Below are positions 43,701-52,187 of a stretch of DNA of 64,000 nt, piece after piece (positions within the stretch are counted from its first letter, which is position 1; each line of letters opens with the position of its first letter). Source of the DNA: Achromobacter sp. MYb9 (lineage in GTDB: Bacteria; Pseudomonadota; Gammaproteobacteria; Burkholderiales; Burkholderiaceae_B); NCBI RefSeq assembly GCF_002975275.1, contig NZ_PCOQ01000001.1, positions 186,001 through 250,000 of the forward strand. The letters are read 5' to 3'. The notes beneath the pieces were generated by a model that was not told the origin of the DNA, did not search any database, and saw only the letters and a list, made by a program, of their open reading frames with translations. The position numbers and the translations under genes were made by a program.

Positions 43701-43789
43701 CGACGTCGCCCCGTTCCCTGCCTAGACTAAGGCTGCATCCCCCTTCCCCTCACGCTGAGGGCCAACCCTGCTGAACCAAAGGCGGCGCC

Positions 43790-44722
43790 ATGAAGCAGAT
43801 CCGTGTCATCGATTCCCACACAGGTGGCGAACCCACCCGGCTGGTCATTTCGGGGTTCCCCGACCTGGGCGCCGGCACCATGGCCGAGCGGCAACGACGG
43901 CTGGCCGGCCAGCATGACGCATGGCGCGCCGCCACGGTACTGGAACCCCGGGGCAGCGATGTCATGGTGGGCGCATTGCTGTGCGCCCCGGCCGACCCGA
44001 CCAATGCCGCCGGCGTGATCTTCTTCAACAACGCCGGCTATCTGGGCATGTGCGGTCACGGCACCATCGGTCTGGTCGCCACCTTGGCCCATCTGAATCG
44101 CCTTGTTCCCGGCGAACATGGCATCGAGACGCCCGTCGGCACCGTCCGGGCCACCCTGCACGACGACGGCTCGGTCAGCGTGCGCAACGTGCCCGCCTAC
44201 CGGCTGCATCACGCTGTGCGCGTGAAGGTGCCGGGCCACGGCGACGTGACCGGCGACGTGGCCTGGGGCGGTAATTGGTTTTTCCTGGCCGCTGACCACG
44301 ACCAGCGCATCGCGCCGGACAACCTCGAGGCCCTGACCGCCTATGCCTGGGCCATTCGCCAGGCCTTGCAACGCGCGGGCATCACGGGCGCCGACGGCGC
44401 GGAAATCGACCATATCGAACTGTTTGGGGCGGACCCCGACGCCGACAGCCGCAATTTCGTCCTATGCCCCGGCAAAGCCTATGACCGCTCGCCTTGCGGC
44501 ACGGGCACCAGCGCCAAGCTGGCCTGCCTGGCGGCCGACGGCAAACTTGCCCCCGGCCAGATCTGGCGTCAGGCCAGCGTGATCGGAAGCGTATTCGAAG
44601 CGAGCTATGCGCGCGCCGAAGACCAGATCCACCCCATCATCCGCGGGCGTGCCCATGTCTGCGCCGACGCCACCCTGTTGATCCAGCCCGACGATCCCTT
44701 CGGCTGGGGCATCCGCCTGTAG
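43790..44722 (+). CDS. 4-hydroxyproline 2-epimerase (proline racemase family)
   Basis: A 310-residue enzyme that converts trans-4-hydroxy-L-proline to cis-4-hydroxy-D-proline, the first step of hydroxyproline breakdown. Both catalytic cysteines are present: C88 in MCGHGTIG and C236 in SPCGTGTSA. Enzymes with Thr at the first position are dehydratases instead, so epimerase is favoured. It precedes an FAD oxidase and a dehydrogenase of the D-hydroxyproline type. A 210-base upstream gap with palindromes suggests its own regulation. Confidence 0.92.
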   Translation: MKQIRVIDSHTGGEPTRLVISGFPDLGAGTMAERQRRLAGQHDAWRAATVLEPRGSDVMVGALLCAPADPTNAAGVIFFNNAGYLGMCGHGTIGLVATLAHLNRLVPGEHGIETPVGTVRATLHDDGSVSVRNVPAYRLHHAVRVKVPGHGDVTGDVAWGGNWFFLAADHDQRIAPDNLEALTAYAWAIRQALQRAGITGADGAEIDHIELFGADPDADSRNFVLCPGKAYDRSPCGTGTSAKLACLAADGKLAPGQIWRQASVIGSVFEASYARAEDQIHPIIRGRAHVCADATLLIQPDDPFGWGIRL

Positions 44723-44741
44723 CCGGCAAAGAAGCCTTCTC

Positions 44742-45872
44742 ATGTCACACCGTCATACGGATGTCCTGGTGATCGGCGCCGGCATCGTCGGCGCCGCCTG
44801 CGCCCACGAGCTGGCGCACGCCGGCCTCTCTGTGCATGTGGTCGACGCCCGCTTGGGCGGCGCCACGCAAGCCGGCATGGGCCACCTTGTCGCCATGGAC
44901 GACAACGCGGCCGAACTCGCGCTAAGCAGCGCGTCGCTGGAAATCTGGAAAGCATGGGGGCCTCGCATGAACGCAACAGCGCCCGGCTGCGCCTACACCC
45001 GCTGCGGCACGATGTGGATCGCCGCCCGCGACGAGGAAATGGCCGAGGCCGAACGCAAGCAAGCGCGCCTGCACGCCTGCGGCATTCCCGCCACGCTGTT
45101 GAACGCGCGTCAACTCGCCACCGCCGAACCCGCCTTGCGCACAGGCCTGGCCGGCGCGCTGCAAGTGCCCGGCGACGGCCTGGTCTACGCGCCCGGCGCC
45201 GCCCGTTGGCTGCTGGCGCATGCGCCAGCCACGCTATCGTTCGAAGCCGTCGAAGTCCGCGAGATCGACGCGCAAGGCGCAGTGCTGAACAACGGCACGC
45301 GGCGCAACGCCAACGCGGTGGTCCTGGCCGCCGGCATGCCGGCCGCCCGCCTTTGCGCGGACCTGCCCCTGCATCCCAAGAAAGGCCACTTGGCCATCAC
45401 CGACCGCTACCCCTTTGCAATCCATCACCAATTGGTCGAGCTGGGCTACATGGCCAGCACGCAGCAGCGGGAAGGCGCTGCCGTCGCGTTCAACGTGCAG
45501 CCCCGTCCCACGGGCCAATTGCTGATCGGCTCATCACGCCAGGTGGGCGAGGCCGACCCCGCCATCGAGCCCGCCGTGCTGTCGCGCATGCTCAAACTCG
45601 CCATCGACTACCTGCCGGCGCTGTCCGGCCACGACATCATCCGCACCTGGACGGGCGTGCGCGCTGCCACCCCGGACGGCCTGCCCATCATCGGTCCGCA
45701 TCCCACGCGCAAGGGGCTCTGGCTGGCGGTGGGCCACGAAGGCCTGGGCGTGACCACCGCCCCGGCCACCGCAAAATTGCTGACCGCCTTGATAACGGGC
45801 GCGCCGCCGCCGCTGGACGCCGCGCCATTTTCGGCCACCCGCCACTTTCCCGTTCACAAGGCCGCGACATGA
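44742..45872 (+). CDS. FAD-dependent D-amino acid oxidase-type subunit of D-hydroxyproline dehydrogenase
   Basis: A 376-residue DAO-family flavoprotein with the Rossmann motif VIGAGIVGAACAHE (12-17 GxGxxG). It lies 19 bases after the epimerase gene and overlaps the next gene by four bases (ATGA). In characterised clusters the D-hydroxyproline dehydrogenase is a multi-subunit flavoenzyme with a DAO-type subunit plus ferredoxin-type and FAD subunits; this gene and its neighbour match that set. It oxidises cis-4-hydroxy-D-proline to pyrroline-4-hydroxy-2-carboxylate. The precise acceptor is unknown. Confidence 0.88.
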   Translation: MSHRHTDVLVIGAGIVGAACAHELAHAGLSVHVVDARLGGATQAGMGHLVAMDDNAAELALSSASLEIWKAWGPRMNATAPGCAYTRCGTMWIAARDEEMAEAERKQARLHACGIPATLLNARQLATAEPALRTGLAGALQVPGDGLVYAPGAARWLLAHAPATLSFEAVEVREIDAQGAVLNNGTRRNANAVVLAAGMPAARLCADLPLHPKKGHLAITDRYPFAIHHQLVELGYMASTQQREGAAVAFNVQPRPTGQLLIGSSRQVGEADPAIEPAVLSRMLKLAIDYLPALSGHDIIRTWTGVRAATPDGLPIIGPHPTRKGLWLAVGHEGLGVTTAPATAKLLTALITGAPPPLDAAPFSATRHFPVHKAAT

Positions 45873-47500
45873 CGCCCACCCCGCTTGCACGCGTGCGCAT
45901 CCAGCTCGATGGGCAACCCGTGAACGTTGCCGCGGGCAGCAGCGTCGCCGCCGCCCTGGCCGCCCGCTCGCCCGGCAACTCGCGCATCTCGGTCACCGGA
46001 GAAAATCGAGCCGCCGTCTGTGGCATGGGCGTCTGCCACGAATGCCGCGTTCTGATCGACGGGCAATTACGCCTGGCGTGCCAGACGCTTTGCCAACAAG
46101 GCATGCGCATCGAAACGGTACTGGACCCTGGCACGCGCGCCGCTTGCTCCGGGGCGCCGCTGGAAAGCCACGACGACACCTGCGACCTGCTCATCATCGG
46201 CGCGGGTCCCGCCGGAATGGCCGCGGCGCTGGCCGCCGCTCCCAGTGGGCGCGCGATCGTCGTCGTGGACGACAATCCGGCCCCAGGCGGACAGATCTGG
46301 CGCGACGGCCCCGCCGTAACGCTGCCCGATTTCGCCAAGCAGCAACGCGAGCAACTGGCGCGCCACACCAACATCCGTCTGCGCTGCGGCACACGCGTGG
46401 CCGGGCTGGCGGGCAAGCCCGGATCGTCCGCGCTGCTTCTGGAAGACGCGCGGCAAGGATGGGTCCAACACTATGGCTCGCTGATCCTCTGCACGGGTGC
46501 GCGCGAGCTGCTGTTGCCGTTCCCCGGCTGGACGCTGCCCGGCGTGACGGGCGCCGGCGGCCTGCAAGCGTTGATCAAAGGCGGCATGGCCGTGCGCGGC
46601 CAACGCATCGTGATCGCAGGGTCCGGCCCGCTGCTGCTGGCGGCCGCGCAAAGCGCGCGCCACGCCGGCGCGACGGTGGTTCGCATTGCGGAACAAGCCG
46701 CGTGGCCGGCGCTATTGCGCTTTTCCGGCAGCCTGGCGCGCTGGCCCGGCAAGGCCCTGCAAGCGGCAGCCCTGTTCCACCCCCGATACCGCAGCGCCAG
46801 CCATGTGCTTGAAGCCGGCGGCGACGGCCGGCTGCAACACGTAAGGCTGCGCCGCGGCCGCCAGGTAGAACAGCTTGCCTGCCATCGTCTGGCCTGCGGG
46901 TTCGGCCTGGCGCCCAACACGCAGTTGGGCCAGATGCTGGGTTGCGCGCTCAACGCCCACGACGGCCTGCAAGTCGACGACCTGCTCCAGACCGGCGTGC
47001 CCGGCGTGTATGCGGCCGGCGAATGCACGGGTGTCGGCGGCAGCGAACGGGCGAGCATCCAGGGCACGATCGCGGGATACGCGGCGATCGGCGAACTGGC
47101 GCGTGCTACGCGCCTGGCGCCCCGCCTGGCGCGATGGCAGGCTTTCGCAAACACGTTGCGTCGTCATTTTTCATTAGGCCCGCCCGTGCTGGCATTGGCC
47201 CGCCCCGACACGCTGGTCTGCCGCTGCGAAGACGTGCCGCAATCCGCCCTGGCCGGCTGCGACGGCTGGATCGACGCCAAGCTACATACCCGCTGTGGCA
47301 TGGGCGCCTGCCAGGGCCGCGTGTGCGGCGCCGCCACGCAAGCGTTGTACGGCTGGCGGCCCATGCCCTCCCGCCACCTGCTTGCGCCCACGCGCATCGA
47401 CACCCTGGCCGGCCTAGACCTTCACGATGGCCACGCCCCCGCCCCCACGACAACACGCTGCGCTGACGCGGCGGATTCCCCGAATAAGGAGCCCCAATGA
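45869..47500 (+). CDS. Fused [2Fe-2S] / FAD / BFD subunit of D-hydroxyproline dehydrogenase
   Basis: A 543-residue fusion. The front part is a plant-type [2Fe-2S] domain with cysteines at 51, 56, 59 and 71 (VCGMGVCHEC). The middle is an FAD/NAD oxidoreductase (GAGPAG at 111-116, GSGPLLLAAA later). The end has a BFD-like [2Fe-2S] motif (C451, C453, C476, C481). In Pseudomonas these parts are separate small and large subunits. The start is the ATG overlapping the previous stop; the open frame continues far upstream only as shadow of the oxidase gene. It likely passes electrons from the DAO subunit to the respiratory chain. Confidence 0.87.
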   Translation: MTPTPLARVRIQLDGQPVNVAAGSSVAAALAARSPGNSRISVTGENRAAVCGMGVCHECRVLIDGQLRLACQTLCQQGMRIETVLDPGTRAACSGAPLESHDDTCDLLIIGAGPAGMAAALAAAPSGRAIVVVDDNPAPGGQIWRDGPAVTLPDFAKQQREQLARHTNIRLRCGTRVAGLAGKPGSSALLLEDARQGWVQHYGSLILCTGARELLLPFPGWTLPGVTGAGGLQALIKGGMAVRGQRIVIAGSGPLLLAAAQSARHAGATVVRIAEQAAWPALLRFSGSLARWPGKALQAAALFHPRYRSASHVLEAGGDGRLQHVRLRRGRQVEQLACHRLACGFGLAPNTQLGQMLGCALNAHDGLQVDDLLQTGVPGVYAAGECTGVGGSERASIQGTIAGYAAIGELARATRLAPRLARWQAFANTLRRHFSLGPPVLALARPDTLVCRCEDVPQSALAGCDGWIDAKLHTRCGMGACQGRVCGAATQALYGWRPMPSRHLLAPTRIDTLAGLDLHDGHAPAPTTTRCADAADSPNKEPQ

Positions 47501-48285
47501 CGAATACCCTGGACGACGGCATCGCCTTCGCCGAGCGCCTGGCCGATGAAGCGCGCGACCTGTACGCGCCCTACTTGAGCGCCGCGCCGCGCACCGACAT
47601 CAAGCCGGACCGCAGCCTCGTCACCGCGCTGGACCAGGCCATCGAGGCGCATTTGCGCTCGCGCATCGAAAGCGCGTTCCCTGGCCACGGCATTTATGGC
47701 GAAGAAGGTGGCACTGTCCGGCTGGACGCCGAGTACGTCTGGGTGCTGGACCCCATCGACGGCACCGCTCCCTTCATTGCCGGAATCCCCGTGTTCGGTA
47801 CGCTGATCGCCCTGCTGCGCCGCGGCGTGCCTGTCATGGGCCTGATGGATTTCCCCGCGACCCGAGACCGCTGGGTCGGCGCGGCCGACCGCCCCACCCG
47901 GCACCAGGGCCAGCCTTGCCGCACACGGGCTTGCGGCCAACTGGCCGACGCCATGCTCACCACCAGCAACCCCGACTTTTATGCGCCGCACGAGCTTCCC
48001 GCCTTCCAGGCCCTGCGCGAACGCACGCGCTGGCGCATTTACGGCGGTTGCTGCCTGGCTTACGGCGTATTGGCGTCGGGCCGCACGGACGTCGCGATCG
48101 ACGCCAGGCTGGCGCTGTACGACTACGCGCCGTTCATTCCGGTCATCCAGGGCGCTGGCGGCGTCATCACCGACTGGAACGGCCAGCCCCTAAGCCTGGA
48201 CAACCCCAGCCCGCGCATTCTTGCCGCAGGCGATCCCGCGCGGCACCGCGAAGCGCTGGACCTGGTGCGCCACGCCATGGCCTGA
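47497..48285 (+). CDS. Inositol-monophosphatase family phosphatase
   Basis: A 262-residue metal-dependent phosphatase of the IMPase family. Metal ligands are E69/E70 in GEEGG, D85 and D88 in LDPIDGT, and D209 in LYDYAP, all intact. It could act as inositol, histidinol or sugar phosphatase; the sequence does not say which. Its ATG overlaps the dehydrogenase stop, so it is translationally coupled to the hydroxyproline genes. It lies directly before an Fbp/Afu-type ABC importer. A phosphorylated substrate imported and then dephosphorylated is a possible link, but this is speculation. Confidence 0.85.
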   Translation: MTNTLDDGIAFAERLADEARDLYAPYLSAAPRTDIKPDRSLVTALDQAIEAHLRSRIESAFPGHGIYGEEGGTVRLDAEYVWVLDPIDGTAPFIAGIPVFGTLIALLRRGVPVMGLMDFPATRDRWVGAADRPTRHQGQPCRTRACGQLADAMLTTSNPDFYAPHELPAFQALRERTRWRIYGGCCLAYGVLASGRTDVAIDARLALYDYAPFIPVIQGAGGVITDWNGQPLSLDNPSPRILAAGDPARHREALDLVRHAMA

Positions 48286-48358
48286 CCTGCCGCAAGCCGC
48301 AACCGCCGGCTGTTTCCCCGCACTGACATGTTCCCTCTTGGGCCAGGAGCCTCCTGCC

Positions 48359-49408
48359 ATGGATATTCGCATCGAAAATCTTTGCATCTCGTACCACCAG
48401 CAACGCGTCATCGACGGGTTGAATCTGGACATCGCGCCGGGCAGCTTCTTCACGCTGCTCGGGCCCAGCGGCTGCGGCAAGACCACCTTGCTGCGCACGC
48501 TGGCGGGATTCATCCCCGTCGAATCCGGCCGCCTGCTGTTCGGCGGCAAGGACGTCACCCGCTTGCCCGCGCACCAGCGCAATATCGGCATGGTGTTCCA
48601 GGACTACGCGCTCTTTCCCAATCGAAGCGTCTTCGACAATGCGGCGTATGGCCTGCGTGCCCGAAAAGTCGCGCCGGCCCTGATCAAGCAGAAGGTCGCG
48701 GCCGCGCTGGAACGTGTCGGTCTGGCGGAATACGGCAAGCGGCTGCCCGCCGAGCTTTCCGGCGGCCAGCGTCAACGCGTGGCGCTGGCCCGCGCACTGG
48801 TCATCCAGCCTCAGGTGCTGCTCATGGACGAACCCCTGTCGAACCTGGACGCCAAGCTGCGCATCCAGGTCCGGCAGACCATCGCCGACCTGCAACGAGA
48901 GGCCGGCATCACCACCGTCTTCGTCACCCATGACCAGGAAGAGGCGCTGGCGCTGTCAGATCAGATCGCGGTCATGCAAAAAGGCCGCGTGGCGCAGCTG
49001 GGTGCGCCACGCGACGTCTATGGGCATCCCGCCAGCGGCTATGTCGCGGACTTCATCGGCGCCGCGAACTTGCTGCCCGTGCAATGCGTGGCTGCCGCCT
49101 CCGGCCCCGTGCGGCTGGACCTGGATGGATACGCCATTGCCGCGCATGCACCTGCGCCCTTGAACGGCGCGGCCGTACTGGTCGCGCGGCCCGAAGATAT
49201 CCGGCTGTCGGCGTCCCCTGGGCCCGGCGTGCCCGCGCGCATCCTGGCGGAACAGTACCTGGGGATCAAGATGAACTACCGCGTTCAACTGCCCGGCGGC
49301 CGTCTCATGAACGTGGACGTGCATGGCGGCCAAGCCTCGCCGCTCTCCCGCGGCATGACGGTCAGCCTGGCGTTCGACCCCAGCAAGACCCTGGTGTTGG
49401 CATCATGA
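48359..49408 (+). CDS. ABC importer ATP-binding protein (FbpC/AfuC-like)
   Basis: A 349-residue ATPase with Walker A GPSGCGKTT (35-43), signature LSGGQRQRVALARAL, Walker B LLMDEPLSNLDAK, and a TOBE domain at the C terminus (about 250-345). AGGAG sits 10 bases before the ATG. It is the first of three importer genes that follow the hydroxyproline enzymes. The subfamily includes ferric-iron, sugar-phosphate and 2-aminoethylphosphonate importers; the substrate here is not known. Confidence 0.92.
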   Translation: MDIRIENLCISYHQQRVIDGLNLDIAPGSFFTLLGPSGCGKTTLLRTLAGFIPVESGRLLFGGKDVTRLPAHQRNIGMVFQDYALFPNRSVFDNAAYGLRARKVAPALIKQKVAAALERVGLAEYGKRLPAELSGGQRQRVALARALVIQPQVLLMDEPLSNLDAKLRIQVRQTIADLQREAGITTVFVTHDQEEALALSDQIAVMQKGRVAQLGAPRDVYGHPASGYVADFIGAANLLPVQCVAAASGPVRLDLDGYAIAAHAPAPLNGAAVLVARPEDIRLSASPGPGVPARILAEQYLGIKMNYRVQLPGGRLMNVDVHGGQASPLSRGMTVSLAFDPSKTLVLAS

Positions 49409-51057
49409 AGCGGCTGATCTCCTCATTGCGGTCGCCCTGGACCTGGCTGTCGCTGGCGGTGTTGGCCGTGCTGGCCGTCTTCCTGGTGTGGCCCGTGCTG
49501 AACATCCTGTCGGCCAGCGTGCTGGCTCGCAACGAAGACGGCCATTCGGGCTGGCGCCTGCTGTTGTCCGACCCGCGCTACCTGCGCGCCATCGGCAACA
49601 CCCTGATGCTGGGAGCGGGCGTCACGGTGCTGGCCGCCGGCATCGGCGTGCCGCTCGCCTACCTGACCGCGCGCCACCGCTATCCCGGCAAAGTCCTGGT
49701 GTCGATCCTGCCCCTGATCACGCTGGTCATCCCCGAAGTGATCGGCGCGCAGACCTGGCTGATGATCCTGGGCAACAACGGCGTACTGACGCGCGCCCTG
49801 CGCGACGGGCTAGGGCTGGACATCCCTTCGTTCTACGGCTGGCCCGGCCTGCTCATCGTCATGACCTTCACCTACTACGCCTATATCTACATCGGCACGC
49901 TGGCGGCGATCCGCGGTTTCGATTCGCAATTGGAAGAAGCCGCGCAAAGCCTGGGCACATCGCCATCCGTGTCGCGGCTGAAGGTCATGGCGCCGGTCGT
50001 GATGCCCGCCATCCTGGCCAGCGCCCTGCTGGTGTTCACCATGGTGGTGGGCAACTTCGCCACCTCGATGATCCTGGGGCACGAGGTCGAACTACTGTCC
50101 GTCCTGACTTACCAGGCGTCGGTATCGGAAACCGGCAGCGACCCGGTCATGCAAAGCACGCTGGCGACCACATCGATTTCGCTGGTGATGCTGGCGCTCT
50201 TTCTTCAACGCTGGATCGTGTCGCGCGGACGCTACGAGATCACGCAAGGGCGCGGCGCGCCTGCCACGCCCTTGCGTGGCCCACGCGCGCTGGCAATGGC
50301 AGGCGCCGCGCTGGGCGTCATGGCGCTGTCCATGCTGCCGTTGGGAACCCTGGCCGCGGGCGCCTTTACCCGCGCCAACGGCCCCGTGATGCGTTGGGGT
50401 GAATGGACGGCCGCACACCTTGAACGCGTGTTGATCAGCGCGCCGGCGCCGGTCCTGAATTCCATCGTCTACGCTGGCGTGGCCACGCTGATCGCCATCG
50501 CCTTCAGCACGCTGGCCAGCTATTTGATCGTCAAGAAGCGCAACCTGCTGACGCCGTGGTTGGATTACCTCAGTTCGATTCCGCTGGCGCTGTCGGGCAC
50601 GGTGATCGGCATCGGCCTGCTGATGACTTTCGGCCACGGCGCGTTCGATCTTTCAGGTACCGCTGCGCTGATCGTGCTGGCCTACATCGTGCGGCGCTTG
50701 CCGTTCGGCGTGCGCAACGCCTCGTCCACGCTCTTCAACCTACCCGACTCCATCGAAGAGGCGTCCGTCAGCCTGGGCGTGCCGCCGTTGGCGTCGTTCG
50801 TGAAAGTCGTGCTGCCGCTGATGGCGCCGGCTATCGCGGCCGCGGCCGTGCTGACCTGGACCACCACCGTGTCGGAGCTGAGCGCGTCGGTCATCGTGTA
50901 TTCGCCGGGGCACGAAACCCTGCCCATTCAGATTTTCCGGCTGATCGACAGCGGGCTCATGGCCCAGGCGTCGGCCTACGGTCTGGTCCTGATCACCGTG
51001 ATCCTGGCGCCCGTGCTGCTGGCGACCCGGATATTCAAGCTGCGGCTCTTCGCCTGA
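49405..51057 (+). CDS. ABC importer permease, two-domain FbpB-like
   Basis: A 550-residue permease holding two binding-protein-dependent transport domains in one chain (each with an EAA loop: EEAAQSLGTSPSVSRLKV and EEASVSLGVPPLASFVKV). The start at 49405 overlaps the ATPase stop as ATGA. About 12 helices are seen. Fused two-domain permeases are typical of the FbpB/AfuB class. It requires the ATPase upstream and the binding protein downstream. Confidence 0.9.
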   Translation: MKRLISSLRSPWTWLSLAVLAVLAVFLVWPVLNILSASVLARNEDGHSGWRLLLSDPRYLRAIGNTLMLGAGVTVLAAGIGVPLAYLTARHRYPGKVLVSILPLITLVIPEVIGAQTWLMILGNNGVLTRALRDGLGLDIPSFYGWPGLLIVMTFTYYAYIYIGTLAAIRGFDSQLEEAAQSLGTSPSVSRLKVMAPVVMPAILASALLVFTMVVGNFATSMILGHEVELLSVLTYQASVSETGSDPVMQSTLATTSISLVMLALFLQRWIVSRGRYEITQGRGAPATPLRGPRALAMAGAALGVMALSMLPLGTLAAGAFTRANGPVMRWGEWTAAHLERVLISAPAPVLNSIVYAGVATLIAIAFSTLASYLIVKKRNLLTPWLDYLSSIPLALSGTVIGIGLLMTFGHGAFDLSGTAALIVLAYIVRRLPFGVRNASSTLFNLPDSIEEASVSLGVPPLASFVKVVLPLMAPAIAAAAVLTWTTTVSELSASVIVYSPGHETLPIQIFRLIDSGLMAQASAYGLVLITVILAPVLLATRIFKLRLFA

Positions 51058-51094
51058 GCCGGCTGCATTCACCCCTAGCGCAAGAGGCCTCATC

Positions 51095-52114
51095 ATGACT
51101 CATCTTCCCCCGCTCAGCCGCCGCCAGATGCTCAAGCTACTGGCCGCCAGCGGCGGCGCCTGCGCCCTGCCCGCCCGCGCGCTGGCCCAACGCGCCGAGC
51201 AGGTCGTGCTGTACACCACGCTGAATTCGCAGTCGGTGGAAACGGCCAACGACATGGCCCGCGAAAAAATGCCCGGCGTCCGGCCCAGTGCGGTCGTCGG
51301 TGGCAGCAGCCAGCTGCTTAAACGGATCGAAGCCGAAGCGGCCAAACCGAAGAGCGATTTGTTCTGGACGTCCAGCGCCAACATCATGAATGCCTACCGG
51401 GCGCTGTTCGAGCCCTACCTGTCTCCGGAGGCCGCGGCGATCCCCGGCACGCTGCATGGTCCCGACAAGCTTTGGACCGCCGCCAACATCCATATCGTGG
51501 TGGCCATGGTCAACGCGCGCCAGCTTGCTGGCGCCGCGCCGGCCAGTTGGGCCGATCTGGCCGACCCCCGGTTCAAAGGCAAGATCATCATTGGCGACCC
51601 GGGCAACAGCTCGACCGCATATACGGCATTGTGGGGTATCGAGCGCGTCCTGGGGGATGCGGGCCTGAAAGCCCTGGCGCGCAACGTCAGCGTCTCGACC
51701 TCGGCCTCGCATGTGGTGCGCAGCGTCGGCCAGGGCGAATACGCCGTCGGCATCACCTTCGAATCCACGGCCTACCCCTATGTGGCCGGCGGCCAGAAAG
51801 AGATCGGCATCATGTACCCGGAAGACGGCACCTTCACCGTGGCCGACAACATGGCGCTGGTGAAAGGCGGCCCAAATCCGAAGGCCGCGCGTCGCATGTA
51901 TGACCTGCTGCTATCACGCGATATGCAGCTGGCCCTGTTGCAAAACGCGTACCGGCGCCCCAGCCGCAACGACATCGACGTCAGCAAGCACCTGGGCATG
52001 CCGCCGCTTGCAGACATCCGGATCGTGACCGCGGACGAAGCCGACGCCTCCGCCGACCGCGATGCGTTCTTGCGCCGGTGGCGGGCGCACGTGGCAGCGG
52101 CGCGCGCCGGCTGA
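51095..52114 (+). CDS. Extracellular solute-binding protein, Tat-exported (FbpA/AfuA-like)
   Basis: A 339-residue periplasmic binding protein with a Tat-like leader (LSRRQMLKLLAASGG, cleavage near ALA at about 31). The mature start EQVVLYTTLNSQSVETAN is typical of the FbpA/AfuA/PhnS class 1 fold. Family members bind ferric iron, hexose phosphates or phosphonates. No cluster of paired tyrosines that would clearly mark ferric binding was found by eye. It closes the cluster. Confidence 0.88.
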   Translation: MTHLPPLSRRQMLKLLAASGGACALPARALAQRAEQVVLYTTLNSQSVETANDMAREKMPGVRPSAVVGGSSQLLKRIEAEAAKPKSDLFWTSSANIMNAYRALFEPYLSPEAAAIPGTLHGPDKLWTAANIHIVVAMVNARQLAGAAPASWADLADPRFKGKIIIGDPGNSSTAYTALWGIERVLGDAGLKALARNVSVSTSASHVVRSVGQGEYAVGITFESTAYPYVAGGQKEIGIMYPEDGTFTVADNMALVKGGPNPKAARRMYDLLLSRDMQLALLQNAYRRPSRNDIDVSKHLGMPPLADIRIVTADEADASADRDAFLRRWRAHVAAARAG

Positions 52115-52150
52115 TGCGCCCTGGGCAGGAGCCGCCCGCGTGTTCCCCAA

Positions 52151-52175
52151 AAAAAAGCGGCCCGAAGGCCGCTTT
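52151..52175 (-). terminator. Terminator of TonB receptor gene with UUCG loop
   Basis: On the minus strand, the stem AAAGCGGCC/GGCCGCTTT (52175-52167 with 52162-52154) encloses a TTCG tetraloop and is followed by a long T-run. It lies between the convergent binding-protein and receptor genes. In the plus direction it has only a short T-run. Confidence 0.88.
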
Positions 52176-52187
52176 CCATGGGCTTAC

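Noticed and set aside
44954-45868. N-terminal extension of the fused dehydrogenase by 305 codons
   Set aside because: It overlaps the DAO-type gene in another frame; the ATGA junction at 45869 gives the correct ferredoxin-domain start.
48359-52114. Calling the ABC importer a ferric iron transporter
   Set aside because: Sequence class alone allows iron, sugar phosphates or phosphonates; the operon context is hydroxyproline catabolism and there is no Fur box directly in front of it.
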